Of a DNA stretch of 64,000 nucleotides, positions 24,960-38,205 are shown piece after piece. The DNA comes from Malus domestica (lineage: Eukaryota > Streptophyta > Magnoliopsida > Rosales > Rosaceae). Positions within the stretch are counted from its first letter, which is position 1. Every line of letters begins with the position of its first letter. The stretch is taken from contig NC_091664.1 of assembly GCF_042453785.1 (NCBI RefSeq), positions 9,459,001 through 9,523,000 on the forward strand. Reading direction: 5' to 3'. The notes beneath the pieces were generated by a model that did no database searches, was not told the DNA's origin, and saw nothing but the letters and a program-made list of their open reading frames with translations. The translations under genes and the position numbers were made by a program.

Positions 24960-25340
24960 GCTAAATAGTATTATCCTCTCAAACATCTCAATAGGTTTCT
25001 TGCATCCCAAGTACCGTCACCTGTTTGAGTACATGTCACAGAGAACGTTGCTGTTTGCTTCGTCTCCATGAACGTAATTACAATGGGCACTACACGGTTG
25101 TCAAATCCTTTGGCGGAACAACCCATAGTAAGGTGAGAAAGCAGAGCCAACATTCGTCGCTGTCCTTGTAAATGTCTGAGGACTCGGATCAAATGCAACG
25201 GAAGATGAAGGATAGTTGTGCTGCAGGTATGCCTTTTGGACTTGACATTTTATGCTTTGTTGTGTGATCATGCCTATCTTTCACTGCCTGTAAGATTCAA
25301 ATCACATAAGTAATTGACATACTCATCAGGATAAATGTCA
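24960..25340 (-). pseudogene. SBT C-terminal fragment
   Basis: On the minus strand, after several frame changes, it reads as the end of an SBT: YPDEYVNYLCDLN, then a block equivalent to NYPSF, then a TVTNVG-like and MGCSA-like Fn-III region. Stops and frameshifts interrupt it, and nothing upstream belongs to the same copy. It lies between the intact gene at 20-22.6 kb and the broken copy at 26-27.8 kb, so it is a remnant of another tandem copy. Confidence 0.75.
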
Positions 25341-25534
25341 CAGATTTTTAGTCAATTTTTTCGACTTTTACAATTCTAGCCTCTAGAGGGCGCACTCAGC
25401 TTTTCTTGAAGGGGGTTCAAGGAGCGTTGCTCAAGCGGGGATTGGAAGTGGCCTGGAGTTGCTATATTTCTAAATCACGAATGAAGGTAAACTTGTTTAG
25501 TCATTAATATGTCATCCATAACCTCTACTCTGAA

Positions 25535-25680
25535 CTCTGGAAGTGAAGAGACTGATGGAGCAGACCCCACTGCGATATAGCAGAGGGTGTACCTGCATTG
25601 TGGAACGTGGGCTTCTGAAACTCAATTATCCAAGTCACCAGATCAGCTGCTCGGTTGGCTTCTCTACACACGCTAGAGGT
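25535..25680 (-). mobile_element. Small fragment of a non-LTR retrotransposon RNase H region
   Basis: The minus strand reads REANRAADLVTWIIE, matching the conserved EANxxAD motif of the RNase-H-like domain at the end of many plant LINE proteins. It stays open to a stop at about 25538. The rest of 25341-25998 is unassigned. Confidence 0.5.
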
Positions 25681-25998
25681 ACGTATCATCTAAACCTTTG
25701 AAGACTTTGCTTGAAGCTCTTTAGTTTATTTTTTATTTTTTATTTATCATTATGCTAGACAATCCCCAAATTTGTATGTTGGTTAATGCTGTTAGATTAT
25801 TAGTTCTATGTGGAAAAAAAAAAACCCGAAGAACTGTGGCCATCAGCTGATACAACCGCAAACAATCCATTTATCCATTTACTTCTTTTATCAATTTCAA
25901 TTCTAGTATGTAAGCAATGATACAAAGGGCTTGCAAATCAAAAATTAAATCTTGAATGTCTAAAATGGCACCGCTGGAGTATCACTAATTTTTTGGGT

Positions 25999-27797
25999 TC
26001 AATTCCTTCTATCGTTCTCTGCAATCTTGTGATGTCTTTTCCTATGTGTCAAAGATACAGATATGGGGATAGTAACAGAATGCTGATCAGAAACCCATCT
26101 CAGGTACCCCCGATCAAACAGTATACCATCCTTCCTAGCCCCGTCTTGTGCAATAAACTCCACACTGAACGTAATCTCCTGGTTAACCTCTGTGAATGTT
26201 AGAACCTGAGGATTCACACTCATGTCCATTTTATGTGGCACATTAAGATCCAGCTTGTAAGTTGAACTAGCTGTCCCAACATTCTTCACTGTCCTTGTAT
26301 AGTGCTGAGACTTAGACTCGTTAGATGGCGTAGTTATAATAGAAAATGAAGGATAGTTTAGCTGTGCTTTGGGGATGGCTCCCACTTTAGAGCAGTTCAC
26401 TGTTTGTTGGGTGACGATCTGTATGGGTTTGTTTGTGTAATTCAAACCGCACATGTAAGTAATGTAATCCGCTGGTTTTATGTCATAGATGAGCCCCGGG
26501 TCATTTTCTTTTGAAGGGTTAACATGGCCTGCACCAGTGGCAAAAAATCTGCTGGTTTTAGTGTTTCATCAACAATAGGCTTTCCTCCAAGGTTATTTAC
26601 TTCTGTGGTTATCATGATTGCAGACTTAATGGCAGCCGGTGACCAGTCTTGGTGGGAACTCTTGAGCAAGGCTGCAATGCCACTTAAGTGAAGGCATGAC
26701 ATCGAAGTACCTGAAACCATGTTAAATGTTGCCTTAGGATTAGGAAGTGTGGCATTGTCCACAGAAACGGGCCATGCTGCTAGGATGCTAACACCAGCTC
26801 CAATGATGTCCGGCTTCAAAATTCCAGGGCTTGCAATGCTTGGTCCCCTTGACTAGGAGCTAACGGATCTCCAATGACAGTGCCTTTGAACAAGACTGTG
26901 GCTTGAGGTGTTGTGGTTGAGTTTATGTACGCTTTGATCATCAACCCCGCATCATAACTCACGTGTGTCGCGGGAGGACATGAACATCAGCTAAGACGTT
27001 GTAGCCATCAACCTCTAGGTTCACAAGAATCATGGCAGCACCACCAGCTCTTTTTACTTCTACCCTTTTGGCAACTCTTCCTCTTCCTCCCTCGCACAAC
27101 ATTATTTTCCCCTTGACATTTCCAAGGGATCCTGGGGCACACAAAGATAATGATAGGTTGTCGTTCATGCCTGGATAAACAAGAGGCAACAATGTTGAAT
27201 TAAAATCGTTAGTCTGGTTCAAATATATGCCGTCAAGTTCTCCGTGATTTCCAAGGAGTACTGTTGCTCTTATGCTTCTGTCAATGGTGCTTGCTCCAAC
27301 TGTGAGAATCCACGGGGCCTCGTTGGATAAAGACTTGTAGTCAGGACCAGAATTTCCTGCTGAACAGCTGACAAAAATTCCCTTTTGGATTGCTGTGAAT
27401 GCACCGACATCAATTCCTTCGTTATAGAAAGGAAATGAAGTACCAGCAAGTGAGAGGGAGAGGATGTCAACGCCATCTTTGACAGCAGTATCCATAGCTG
27501 CTAAAATGTCAGCATCAGAACAACCCTCCTCACCACATACCTTGTACATTGCCACGTGAGCATAAGGTACCATGCCAGCTGCTGTGCCATTGGCCATTGC
27601 AAACGCATTGGCATCTTTCACAAAATTTCCAGCAGCTGTGCTGGATATGTGTGTGCCACTTTCACCCAAACAATGTAAGTTTGCATGCTACTTTCCCCCT
27701 CGTGAGTATCAGTAGCTGCTGCAACCGATAAACAAAACAAGAAACTTAAACCGAGCAGATATACAATCTGCAACAACTTTAGACACTTTCTTTTCGT
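25999..27797 (-). pseudogene. SBT pseudogene lacking the prodomain and catalytic His
   Basis: Close to the intact copy at 31.3 kb but broken. The expected start codon is ACG at 27797. Signal-peptide sequence continues to MQTYIVWV (about 27675), where a deletion of roughly 170 codons joins directly to [13 protein letters not shown]; the catalytic Asp and His are therefore missing (HGTH has become SGTH). The PA region is followed by a one-base deletion at about 26975. The segment before GILKPD lost the SFSSR block near 26855. A further shift follows KPADF at about 26550. The Ser block ([11 protein letters not shown]) and C-terminal Fn-III domain remain readable to the stop at 25999. This copy cannot encode an active protease. 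Confidence 0.92.
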
Positions 27798-27852
27798 TTA
27801 AGAACTACTACGAAGTGCAAGTGTTTTGTGTTAGTCTACCGCACATGAGCAA

Positions 27853-27862
27853 CTATATATAG
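27853..27862 (-). promoter_or_regulatory. Relict TATA box of the SBT pseudogene
   Basis: The palindrome CTATATATAG lies 56 bp upstream of the decayed start codon, the same layout as the intact gene at 31.3 kb (33676-33685). It shows the promoter was duplicated with the gene. Confidence 0.55.
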
Positions 27863-27869
27863 TCGATAG

Positions 27870-30364
27870 CAATCGATCGAGCTGGAATGTGCCTGCATTT
27901 CTTATACAGATAATTGAAGAGATGCCAAATGGTAGCTGTTGAGGAATATGACTCCAAAAATTGGGAGCTAGAGTTGTTCGGGCTAGACCTGTCCCTCGCA
28001 CAACTCCATTGGGTTTTGCCTGTCGGGCAAGGTTTACTGCTTGATGTACTGCAATATGAGTTTGTTATTAGTTTGAATCGTGCATTTGTGGGGCCTTTGT
28101 TAGGCCTTAAGACTCACAATCAAAACTAATATGGGTCCAAGTGTGCCACCGTTATCGTTGTATAACAAATTGTTCTTTTTTTGGTTATTAAATGGGTTGA
28201 TTACTTGCACCACAAGTTATTTAGACTTCTTAGTTCGATTGGATTGTTTACACATTGGTTAAGTCTGTATAAATTTCTTTTTCTTGCCTTGTAAATAAGG
28301 ATTTTTACTCATAATATCATATGTCCAATTAAAGGGAGTTTAGGGCCCTTCAAATTATTTCTTTGGTTACGGTTAATACTAAAGAAGCAAGGTTAATTAG
28401 TTTAGCAAGATTAATCATAGATGAAACTTTGAACGAATAGAAAATGATATAGGATACAATGAAAGATGCATAAATATAAAAGTACAAACAAAAGAGACTC
28501 GGGCAAGATTATGATCTTGTCAGGCAAGGTTCGTCTTCTTGTAACCACTTTTCTTTGTGTTTTACAGGGGTTGTAATCTTTGGAGAATGAAGTATAAATC
28601 GGGTTTATTAAAGGGATTCGATACTACAACATAGGGGAAAGGTAGAAGAGTTTCTAAAACTTGATAAAAAATGGCTTTCTATGATGGACCTGCGACCAAA
28701 AAGGGTAACTAAAGCTTTCTGGTTTCTTGCTTTTTGGAGTGCAAAGTTGGATGTCTTTTGATTGATTGGTTAAGTGTTCTTCTTCCTTGTGTCCTTTGTT
28801 GCTTTTATAAACTCTCTAGCCCGATTGTCCAAGCCTCCCTTTTTGGGGATGACCTCTAGAGTATGGTGAGTCACCATCTACTTTTGTTATTTACCTATCC
28901 ATACCTTGAAAAAGTACTTTTTGCTGGGGGTGAGCTATCCTCTGTAACCTGTCACTTTCCACATAGGCTTGCTGCCTATTTCTTGGCAAAAATAATTTTT
29001 AATTCTTCCTGGGCTGCCAATTGCCCAAGCCCAATCTTTCTCCTACTTTTTGCATTCTTGGACCTCCAATCACACTAAGCTCGGTATTAAATATCCACTC
29101 AAACATGGGTTATAGTTAACATGAATGTCAAACAAACAGGCTCAAATAGTTGAGCCTATTGGCTGGGACGGCCTAAATAGTCATTTGGTAGGAGGTGACC
29201 GCATGAATACAATAGTCAAAGCTTTATTTTTGGATGGGGTGACCTTAGGGATATCATATTTAGTAGATTGTAGACCCATTTCTCTAATAAAGATAACGTC
29301 TACAAATATAAGTATGTCATACCTCTATTAGGGATGTGATTTACATGTAGTCTACTAAATTGATCTCGTTAGCATTTTCCTTTTAAATAAAACACTTACG
29401 TAATCATGTATTTTGAATTTGAATGATTTTTTGCAGAAATAATTTCAAAGTGTGAGAAAATTAAAGGCTTGGATTAATGAAGCCACGTCTTAGGTGGAAT
29501 AAAAAAAGGGGTGTGTGTGTTTTTTTATTTTTTGAGATTGAACAAAATGATGATTTTTAAACTTGAATTACTGAGATGATCAAATCTTTTAGTATGTCGT
29601 TAATAGCTGATAGCTATACCGTCAATCTTTGATCACTATATGGGTTTATATTTGATCGATGTGTCATCTATATTCAATTTTGATCGGTTTAGTAATTAGA
29701 ATTATATATATTTTTTTATCCTTTTAGCCTTTTTTTTTTTGGTTAATATCACATTATTATATTATGGCATGTGTTTCAAAATTTGTTTTTATATTTCTCA
29801 TTATGGACGTGCCATTAGCATTACGATGTAATGATATTTTTCTCATTTTTCTCAATGTATAAGTAGAAGATCTCAAGTTCAACTCTCATCAATTATGAGT
29901 ACGATACTTAATGGCTAGCTCATTGTGTGGTTTAACGCGACACCTACCCTGATATTATTGCATCAAAAAAAAACTCTGGATGGATATCAAATTAGCCAAT
30001 CGCTTAATTTCTTTAAACTAAACAAATTACAGTTGTTCGGATCAGTTTCAACACTATAAACGTGTAATCTTGGACCAAATCGAACCAAACCAAAGCTTAA
30101 TTAGATTGATTCGGCCTATATGGGAACGAGGGCTGTCCCTGGCTAATTGGAGCCTTGGGGCAAAAACTGAAAATAGGCCCATGAAAATTACCATAATACC
30201 CAAATTTGTTGGGTCACCATCTTCAACCTGTATTTTTTTCATCTTTTTTGTCCCACTTCCAACCTCCAAGATCCGAGGGTGGGTATTTGTCAGCCACCAA
30301 GCTGGTTCGTGATCATGGCTAATACTCATACGGTGAGGGACTTTGGGATGGGCTGAGACATAAA
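27870..30364. other. Intergenic, no gene
   Basis: Mostly AT-rich with scattered repeat-like pieces. A segment at about 29860-29960 (aagatctcaagttcaactctc ... attgtgtggttt ... poly A) resembles a short dispersed repeat. No coding sequence supported. Confidence 0.4.
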
Positions 30365-30377
30365 TTCATGGCCACTA

Positions 30378-30874
30378 TTCTAAAAATCTCCGCCTAGGTG
30401 CTAGGCAATTGGCTATCGTTCTGATTAGCTAGACATTTAAAAATTAAAAAAGGGCGCTTAAACCTGTTGAGGTGCCCGTCTAGACCTGTTGAGGCACCTG
30501 CATAGACTGCCTAGGCACTCGCTTATCCTGCCCAGACTTGCCTAGACACCTGCCTAGGTTGCAACTCACTTAGATAGAATATAAATAACTTTCCCTTTGC
30601 ATTTTATGGTTTCCAATAAATTGTAAGAGACTTAATGAACACTTAAATAAACACACATTATATGTTTGCTCTCCATATTGTTATTATTTTCCAATACTTC
30701 ATAATATATATGTCATTCTATTTTCTAGTTTATGATGAAATTATATATATTTTAAGTATAAACAAACATTTATTTATACGAAATACAATAGATTTACTTA
30801 AATCCGTCTAGTTCGCCTAGGCGCTATGCCCCAACCCACTGTCCGACTAGTGCCTAGCGTCTTTTAGAACTTTT
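30378..30874. mobile_element. MITE-like element rich in GCCTAGGCGC motifs (copy 1)
   Basis: Begins TTCTAAAAATC and ends TTTTAGAAC, an inverted repeat; both sub-ends carry CGCCTAGG/CCTAGCG motifs. Flanks TTCATGGCCACT (30365-30376) and TTCATGGCTACT (30875-30886) look like a target duplication with one mismatch. The interior is AT-rich and non-coding. A relative lies at about 37328-37961. Confidence 0.65.
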
Positions 30875-31302
30875 TTCATGGCTACTTGGTTTTCTTTATT
30901 TATATGTTAAGACTAACTTATAGAGTCACTTAGTATTACGATTTAGTGATATTCATCTCACTAGACATTTTCTTGTTGGAATGAACATTACTATTATGTT
31001 TCATCGCACACATTAGAGACTTCTAACATAATTATCCATGTAGTTTGTTATTTTAATGGCTTGTTTGTGCTAAAATTTTATTTATTAGAATAGTGAATGC
31101 AATATTGTTAAGTTTGTTAGGTAGACGATTTTAGATTCAGAATATAACCACCTTTTATTTTTTTTTCAACTTTCAAGTTGACAATGACAATGCTAAAAAA
31201 TCAAAATGTTCAAGGATTTGAATTGCATGACTGGAATTGCTCTTATTTTGGGCTCTGTTTGCTTCTGTTATTGTCTGCAAGCTTGTGATAACTGTTGCTT
31301 GT

Positions 31303-33615
31303 TCATTTTCCATTCGAGCCGGTGTCAAAGATGACTGATATTGGACTACTAACAGAATGCTTATCAGAAACCCATCTCAAATATCCCTGAGCAAACGGAA
31401 CTCCATCCTTTCCAGCGCCGTCTTCTGCGAGAAACTCCACATAGAACGTAATCTCCTGGTTAACGTCTGTGAATGTGAGCACCTCAGGATTCACACTCAT
31501 TCCCATTTGACGTGGTACATTAAGATCCAACTTGTAAGTTGAGTTAGCCAAGCCAACATTCTTCACTGTCCTTGTATAGTACTGAGACTTAGACTCATCA
31601 GATGACCCAACTATAATAGAAAATGAGGGATAGTTTAGCTGTGCTTCTGGTATGTTTTCTACTTCAGAGCAGTTTACTGTTTGTTGGGTGATGACTTGTA
31701 TCTGTTCGTTTGTGTAGTTCAATCCACACAAGTAAGGAATGTAATCCGCTGGCTTTGTGTCGTAGATGAGCCCAGGGTCATTTGCTTTGTAAGGGTTAAC
31801 ATGGCCTGCACCAGTGGCAAAGATGTCTGCCGGCTTAAGTGTTTCATCAACAATGGGCTTTCCTCCAAGGTTATTTACTCCCGCGGTTGTCATAATTGCA
31901 GACTTAATGGCAGCCGGTGACCAGTCAGGGTGGGAACTCTTGAGCAAGGCTGCAATGCCGCTTAGGTGTGGGCATGACATTGAGGTACCTGAAATCATGT
32001 TAAATGTCGCGTTAGAATCCGTGGCATTGTCCACTGAAACGGGCCACGCCGCTAGGATGCTAACACCGGGACCAACGATGTCGGGCTTCAAAATTCCAGG
32101 GCTTTCCATATTCGGTCCCCTTGATGAAAAAGAAGTGATTTTGGGAGCAAGTTTATCTCCGATGATAGTTCCTTTGAACAAGATTGTGGCTGCAGGACTG
32201 GAGGTGGAGTTTAAGTAGGCTTTGATTCTCACACCTGCAGCATAACCCACATGCGTTGCGGGAAGCACATGAGGGTCAGCTAAGGTGCTATCACCATCAG
32301 TCACTGCATTCACGAGAATCATGGCAGCTCCACCAGCTCTTTTCACTTCTGCCCCTTTGTCGATTCTTCCTATTCCTCCACCTCTCTCACACACCACTAT
32401 TGCCCCTTCAACATTTTCAAGTGATCCGGAAGAGCAGAATCTAGATGATTCCTTGCCATTTGCGCCTGCATACACCATAGGTAATAACTCTGAACCAAAA
32501 TCTTTAGGCTGGAATAATGATTCACCGTCGTATTCTCCCCCATTTCCTAGCTTTGCTACTGCTCTTATGCTTCTGTCAATGGTGCTTGCTCCAACTGTGA
32601 GAATCCACGGAGCCTCGTTTGATAAACTACCATAGAAAGGACCAGAGTTTCCAGCTGAACAACTGACAAAGATTCCCTTTTGAATTGCTCCAAATGCACC
32701 AATTGCAATCCCATCAGCATAGAAAGGAAATGATGGACCTCCAAGTGAGAGGGAAAGCACGTCCACACCATCTTCGACAGCAGTATCCATTGCAGCTAAG
32801 ATGTTACTTTCAGAACAGCCCTCCTCCCCGCAGACCTTGTACATTGCCACATGTGCGTAAGGTGCCATGCCCGATGCTGTGCCATAGGCCTGACCAAAGA
32901 CGCTGACACCTTTGACAAAATTTCCTCCAGCTGTGCTGGACGTGTGTGTGCCATGACCTTCATCGTCAACTGGAGGAGCTCCTGTACTTTTCCCGCCTTG
33001 GAAATTTCTTGCCCCAATAAGCTTGTTATTGCACACTGTTCCATTAAAGTCACACTTGCCTTTCCATTTTGCTGGAGGAGGGGGCATTCCTTCATCGCTA
33101 AATGATGGATGATCAGGTGTTATCCCAGTATCAAGAACTCCGATTATTACACCTTTACCGTAGTTTGCTCCTTTCCATACTCCCAGTCCTTGGTTCAATC
33201 CCAAGAAGTTAGGACTGTGAGTAGTGTGCAGAGGTAGAATTCGCTCTGGATGAGCGGACACAAACCCCTCTTTCTTTTCCATGGCCTTTACTTCCTCCGG
33301 AGTGAGCTTTGCTGCAAACCCGGTGGCCACATTGCGGTATACATGAACCATCCGTGGATTCACCATCTTGTTTGAGCTTGATATAGTTGTCGGCAAAAAT
33401 GTGTGATACCAACTCTCCAAATCTTGATGAGATTTTGAAAAAAGGAACTTCTGCACTGGTTGGTTTACCCACACAATATAAGTTTGCATGTTTATATCTT
33501 CGTCATCTGTCTCAGGTAGTGATTCTAGCGCTGCATCTTCATGAGCACCTCCTACAGATAAGTATAACGCGAAACTCAAGCCAAGAAGGAAAGCCACAAA
33601 CCTTTTGCTTTCCAT
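31303..33615 (-). CDS. Subtilisin-like serine protease (SBT), intronless, intact
   Basis: 770 aa in one exon from the ATG at 33615. Signal peptide about 1-24; prodomain about 43-130; catalytic Asp162 (GVLDTG), His221 (GHGTHTSS), oxyanion Asn323 (SAGNSGP), Ser545 ([10 protein letters not shown]). The PA domain spans about 375-470 and the Fn-III-like domain about 660-765. All motifs of an active, secreted plant subtilase are present, and the frame is uninterrupted. This is the only intact member close to the pseudogenes at 26-28 kb and 38-49 kb, so it is probably nearest to their parent. Substrate unknown. Stops with DTGSNGK. Cross-checking expression would show whether it is the functional gene of this subgroup. 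Confidence 0.96.
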   Translation of the reverse strand: MESKRFVAFLLGLSFALYLSVGGAHEDAALESLPETDDEDINMQTYIVWVNQPVQKFLFSKSHQDLESWYHTFLPTTISSSNKMVNPRMVHVYRNVATGFAAKLTPEEVKAMEKKEGFVSAHPERILPLHTTHSPNFLGLNQGLGVWKGANYGKGVIIGVLDTGITPDHPSFSDEGMPPPPAKWKGKCDFNGTVCNNKLIGARNFQGGKSTGAPPVDDEGHGTHTSSTAGGNFVKGVSVFGQAYGTASGMAPYAHVAMYKVCGEEGCSESNILAAMDTAVEDGVDVLSLSLGGPSFPFYADGIAIGAFGAIQKGIFVSCSAGNSGPFYGSLSNEAPWILTVGASTIDRSIRAVAKLGNGGEYDGESLFQPKDFGSELLPMVYAGANGKESSRFCSSGSLENVEGAIVVCERGGGIGRIDKGAEVKRAGGAAMILVNAVTDGDSTLADPHVLPATHVGYAAGVRIKAYLNSTSSPAATILFKGTIIGDKLAPKITSFSSRGPNMESPGILKPDIVGPGVSILAAWPVSVDNATDSNATFNMISGTSMSCPHLSGIAALLKSSHPDWSPAAIKSAIMTTAGVNNLGGKPIVDETLKPADIFATGAGHVNPYKANDPGLIYDTKPADYIPYLCGLNYTNEQIQVITQQTVNCSEVENIPEAQLNYPSFSIIVGSSDESKSQYYTRTVKNVGLANSTYKLDLNVPRQMGMSVNPEVLTFTDVNQEITFYVEFLAEDGAGKDGVPFAQGYLRWVSDKHSVSSPISVIFDTGSNGK

Positions 33616-33675
33616 CTTTCGATTGAGAAGAACCCGAAAGTGGAAGTGATTTGTGTTAGTCTGCTATTAGAGAAC

Positions 33676-33685
33676 CTATATATAG
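33676..33685 (-). promoter_or_regulatory. Probable TATA box of the second intact SBT gene
   Basis: Perfect CTATATATAG palindrome 61 bp before the ATG, matching the relict one in the pseudogene at 27853. Confidence 0.6.
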
Positions 33686-33689
33686 ATAT

Positions 33690-34490
33690 ATAGTAGCTAC
33701 ACAAAAGAGATGGAGATGAAACGCGGGGTTTGAAGGGACATTCGCCGGCATTTCTTGTACCGATCTGACAATGACCCTCGAGGTTAAGGTATGCTTGTTG
33801 CGACTTGATTGACTAAGGGGATGCCAAATGAGGCTGAGCATAAGAGTCTAAAAATGCAGGATTTTGGAATTAAAATACAGAACTTGGTAATACTCGCTAA
33901 TCGTTTCAGTTATACCAATGTAGCGAAGGATCTTATGTAAATTAAATAATACCAATACCAATATTTGTTTGTTTGGATTTTGGAGGTGCTATGTTGGTCT
34001 GGTGTCAACTTAGTTGGTTTATTGTTCTTCTTAATACCTGGATTTTGGATTGATTAGTAGTTAACATTCTTTCTTGGTTACGACTCTCTTATCTGGCTCT
34101 ATCTTCGTGCTTGTAATTTCAAGATGGAATAAAATAAAAAATAAACAAGCTGTCCCCATAAGTTAGTCGGGAAATTTTTGGGATTTAGGCGCTTTTAGCT
34201 ATTTAGCCCGATTGTACACAATGGACTTTTCTGTGTGACCGTAGATGTTACGACTCGTTATTCACCTTTTTGCTTTTTTAGTGAAATATCATATTTTTTT
34301 AACTCCTCAACTTGCGTTCATTTTTTTATTTTTTTGTGCATTACAAGTATTTCTAACATTTTCATCACTTCTTTTTGCTTTCATTGGAAAATTTTGAGAT
34401 TTTGTTGTATTTTGATGAAAGGAAGGAAGGATTTGGACTTGGAGAGGAAGAGAAGTATCACTAGATTAAGACGTAGTTGTAAACCTCACT
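33690..34490. other. Intergenic upstream of the SBT gene
   Basis: Promoter-side sequence then AT-rich DNA. No gene supported. Confidence 0.45.
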
Positions 34491-34499
34491 CGTCCAAGG

Positions 34500-36260
34500 C
34501 ATGATCACCCCTAAGTATAAATGGCCATAAGGATCCCTCAATGCAGATTAACCAAGTGCGATCCATATATAGTATGGTCCCCCAATGCGGATTAACCAAG
34601 CATGACCACTAGTGACCCCCCAATGCGGATTAACCAAGCAGGATTATAGTCCCCTACTAGCCCTCAATTTACAAAACATTTCAATATGCAATTCGAATCA
34701 CCTTTTTCACAAATATTACCAATCCATGAATCAAATCACATTTAATAAAAATAGATTGATGGCCAATTATAAAAGAATCACATTTTAACAGAAAACACAT
34801 TTATAAAACCATGTCATATCCACAAAGGATATTAATATAAAGAATCGGGTAATCACCATATCACATATATTAAAGTCACTCATCGAGAGAAGTCCACAAA
34901 GCTTCACTGAGTCTCTAGTAATACTAATTTTAGTAATTCAAATGGTTCAAGACTTGTTGACCAAACGTCAACGGTGGGGTCCACACCCTAGCAATTTAAT
35001 CCGGAAGATCCACACATCATAATCTAGATCTGTAACTTCCTAAGGTCCACATTACGCTCAAAGAACAACATACCAAAATCTCATCGCGATTCAACGGTCG
35101 GATCTTCACCAATTGCTAGAATTAGGTGGCGGTTAACAATTAATTTTACTAAGTTAGAAATCTAATTCTGGAAGATCCGTCCATCTGATTCCCGATCTTT
35201 AAATTCCAGTTATCCTCAAATATTACGTACTATAACATATTAAATTTTGATGACGATCCAATGGTCAGATAGTTAAATCATAAAATGATCAAGTAAATTA
35301 CTTCACCATACTAGGTTCAGACTATCTAACTATATCAAACGGTCATCAATTTTGGAACTAGAACATTGAATTCAACTTAAAAAGACAATGTTGGTCCATT
35401 GGCCCTGTGCCGCCACACGCGCCGCTGCACGTGGCTACGGGCCGACCTGGTTCATCGGAAAAAACCAACTATTTCCAAAATTTACCAAAATTTACAGAAA
35501 TGAAGATCTCAATGAGTATAACAAGTTTTATACCAGTGGAAAAGTCCAATTTGGTTGGGAAAGGCCCCAACTTCCCTCGAACCCGCTGGAACCCTAGAAA
35601 AGGGTGTGCTTCGATTCAAGCTCCATACTTGCTCTGATGCCTCCACCATTGCTTGGGCTTTGTTCGTGGGAATGGGAGGAGTCTATTGGTGTGGTAATCT
35701 AGGGTGAGGTTTCCAGAGTGGCGGATTGCTGCAGTGGTGTCCCCGGAACCCACGATTTTGTTCTTTGTCATATGGGGCCAAAACCCCATCGATCTTGGGT
35801 GAAAAATGGAGAATGAAGGTTGGTGAAGAGTTCTCAGGTGGTGGCTTGGTTAAACTCGTAGGAAAATCGCAGGAATTTGACCGGGAACCCAACGGGTTCC
35901 ATTGTTTCACCGGGTTGGGTTACCAGAAATGGGTAAGGGATCCATGATCCCGTACATCTCCACTCTCTCATTTCCCTCCCTATTCTCCTTCCTGATTAGT
36001 CACCCTCATTCCTGATTAGTCACCCTCATTCCTCTATCCTTTTTCCATTCGTCAAGCCCCTAATTTCCTCCGTCTTGACACTCTCCTTCTTCTTTTTCCC
36101 TCACTGCCATCAGGCAGCTTCTATCTTCTTTTTTTTTTTTTTTTTTTAAATTTTAAAGAAACTTCTAAAACGTTCGTAACCTTCCTTTCTCGTCCCGATT
36201 CACATACAACATTCGCCTAAACACTCGTGGGGTCAAGCCCAACTAAGGAACATTAAAAAT
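34500..36260 (-). mobile_element. Probable gypsy-type LTR remnant
   Basis: Contains three repeats of AATGCGGATTAACCAAGC or near variants at about 34540-34645, a GC-rich block with CACACGCGCCGCTGCACGTG at about 35413, and 5'-UTR-like stretches, as in long plant gypsy LTRs; a comparable CACGTG-rich block occurs in the LTR at 58.5 kb. A 20-bp duplication (cctgattagtcaccctcatt) lies at about 35991-36031. No domain or clean border was found, so orientation and limits are uncertain. Confidence 0.35.
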
Positions 36261-36364
36261 GACCCTCGAAGGTCTGCGGATTTAATAACTATTTTAAAAT
36301 ATTCAAATTTTGTAATTAAGTAATTAAAATCTAAAATTAATTTAACTTCACGAAAATACTATAA

Positions 36365-37260
36365 ATTTAAACATTAAAACAAAGATAGAAAGCACCTAGA
36401 AACGCTCCACAATCCAAGCTCCTTGAATGGCATGCACGGCTCCAAGTTGTCTTCCTTCTTCTCCTTGCAAACTCACGGCACACAAGGTATGTTTGGGTGA
36501 ATGTTGTAGTGAAAATATGGTAGAGGATGGTGACTAAATGGTGCAGCAAAGGATGGTATTTATAGGCTGAAATTCGCAGCCCCTATGTAGCAAAGGAAAA
36601 GGATTTAAAGGCCTAATTTGTATAGGATAATAACACACAATCCTTGAAGGAAAAGGCTAAGGCTTTTAGAAACCAAGGGGGAAAGGAATAATCAGTTTTC
36701 TAGAAGTCCTAGAAAGGTTTAGGGCGCCAGATTTTTAGGAGAGGAGATAAGGCCTTCTAGAAAGCTTGTTTTGTGGCTGATTTCCTAGAAAAACAAGGGA
36801 TAAGGTGCAACACCTTTGTAGGAGTGGATAAGGCTTCTAGAAATCAGGTTTTAAGTCTCCAAATAGGAAAAGAAATCCCTTTTGTAGCTGAAATATAGGT
36901 AGATTAGGATTAGGATAAGATAAGATAGGATAAGGTTATGGATAATGTTTTGGATAAGGTTTCTTCACTTGAGCTGATTTCTTATCTTCCTTGACTTGGA
37001 TTTATTTCTTCACTCATTTCAGCACATTCCTAGCCTCTTGAACTTCAAATTCGTCCATCCATCTTGCTCCATTCATAAGCTATCCATTTGGTGCCCAAAA
37101 CTGCCTCAAAATGCTCCAAAATGCACTTTCTTGCCAACTTTGTCATATGAACCTACAAACCCACGAAAATAGCTTAAAACACTATAATAAACATAAACAA
37201 ACTATGAAAATGCAAGAAAACAAGCTAACTAAGTCGCATAAATATGCTCCTATTATAGAT
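36365..37260. mobile_element. Partial copy of a non-coding LTR-like repeat (copy 1)
   Basis: From the block around 36370 (aaagcacctagaaa) to the end (CTAACTAAGTCGCATAAATA, about 37224) it parallels the right half of the element at 59979-61742, sharing order and several exact phrases including cctacaaacccacgaaaat-like and CTAACTAAGTCGC. No open frame. The 5' half of the element is missing here. Confidence 0.6.
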
Positions 37261-37327
37261 TACAATAGTGAAATCCAGGAACGGGATTTCACAATTATTG
37301 TATGTTACATGCTGTATTCAGAACAAG

Positions 37328-37961
37328 GTTATAAAAAAAGCTAGGCGCTAGTCGGGTGGTGAGCAGGGGCCTAGCGCCTAGCGCCTAGGTGGCTAGGTGG
37401 GGCCTATGTAGATTTATGTAAATTTATTATATATCTTGTAAATAAGTGCCTATTTACACTTTGAGAAAAAACTATACTTGTATGGATAATAAAAGAATGA
37501 TAAAATGCAAAAATAGAAGTAGAAAAATACACAAAGTACATCCATCCAACTAGTTCAATATTTATAAAACAGTAAGCATATAATCATAATGAGGAGTATT
37601 CTTGGATGATAGATTAAATTCTTCTTGTTCATGATCCTTGCATTGGATTGGACATGTACTAAATTATTTAACCCTGTTGTATTTAGTTTATTTCTTTTCA
37701 TTGTATGTATCCCCTAAAAAAATGCTCCAATTCATTTCACAATTGGATGAACTTGTAGTCAATCCATTGTTTACAAATTAGGTACATCATTTCCATAAGT
37801 ATACCACCATGAAACTAAAAAAGAAAAAAAAAAGCACACAATTAATAAAAAAAAAAAAACAAAACCAAACCGCCTAGGACTGCCTAGCTCTAGACCGATT
37901 TTTTGAAATGATTTGCCTTAAATCACGGCGGGCCTTCACTGCCAAGGCTGATTTTTAGAAC
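37328..37961. mobile_element. MITE-like element with GCCTAGGCGC motifs (copy 2)
   Basis: Left end (ttataaaaaaagctaggcgc) and right end (TTTTTAGAAC) resemble the ends of the copy at 30378-30874. The left sub-end has several CGCCTAG repeats and the right has CCTAGGACTGCCTAG. Non-coding and AT-rich inside. Target duplication not found. Confidence 0.5.
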
Positions 37962-38084
37962 ACTAATTCACAATGTGAAAGGTTTTATGTAAATTACATG
38001 TACTCCATTATGATTTTACATCTGACATGCATATTTTTCGATTTCTGATGAATTAACAGCTTTTAGTAACGGTAACTTTTTTAA

Positions 38085-38205
38085 GGGAATTGCTATTAGC
38101 ACTCTAAAAATCTTATTTTGCACTCCAAACTTTCTATAACCAGAAAGAAAAATCTACTTTTGGGGAGTGTAGGATGAGATTTTTGGAGTGCTAATAACTA
38201 TTCCC
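38085..38205. mobile_element. 121-bp foldback MITE with perfect 8-bp duplication
   Basis: Starts GGGAATTGCTATTAGCACTC and ends with its near-perfect inverse (GAGTGCTAATAACTATTCCC). It is flanked on both sides by TTTTTTAA (38077-38084 and 38206-38213). Arms extend over most of the element, so it forms a hairpin. Confidence 0.9.

Noticed and set aside
35388..35947. Plus- and minus-strand frames in the GC-rich stretch
   Set aside because: They lie in a probable LTR remnant and match no known protein.
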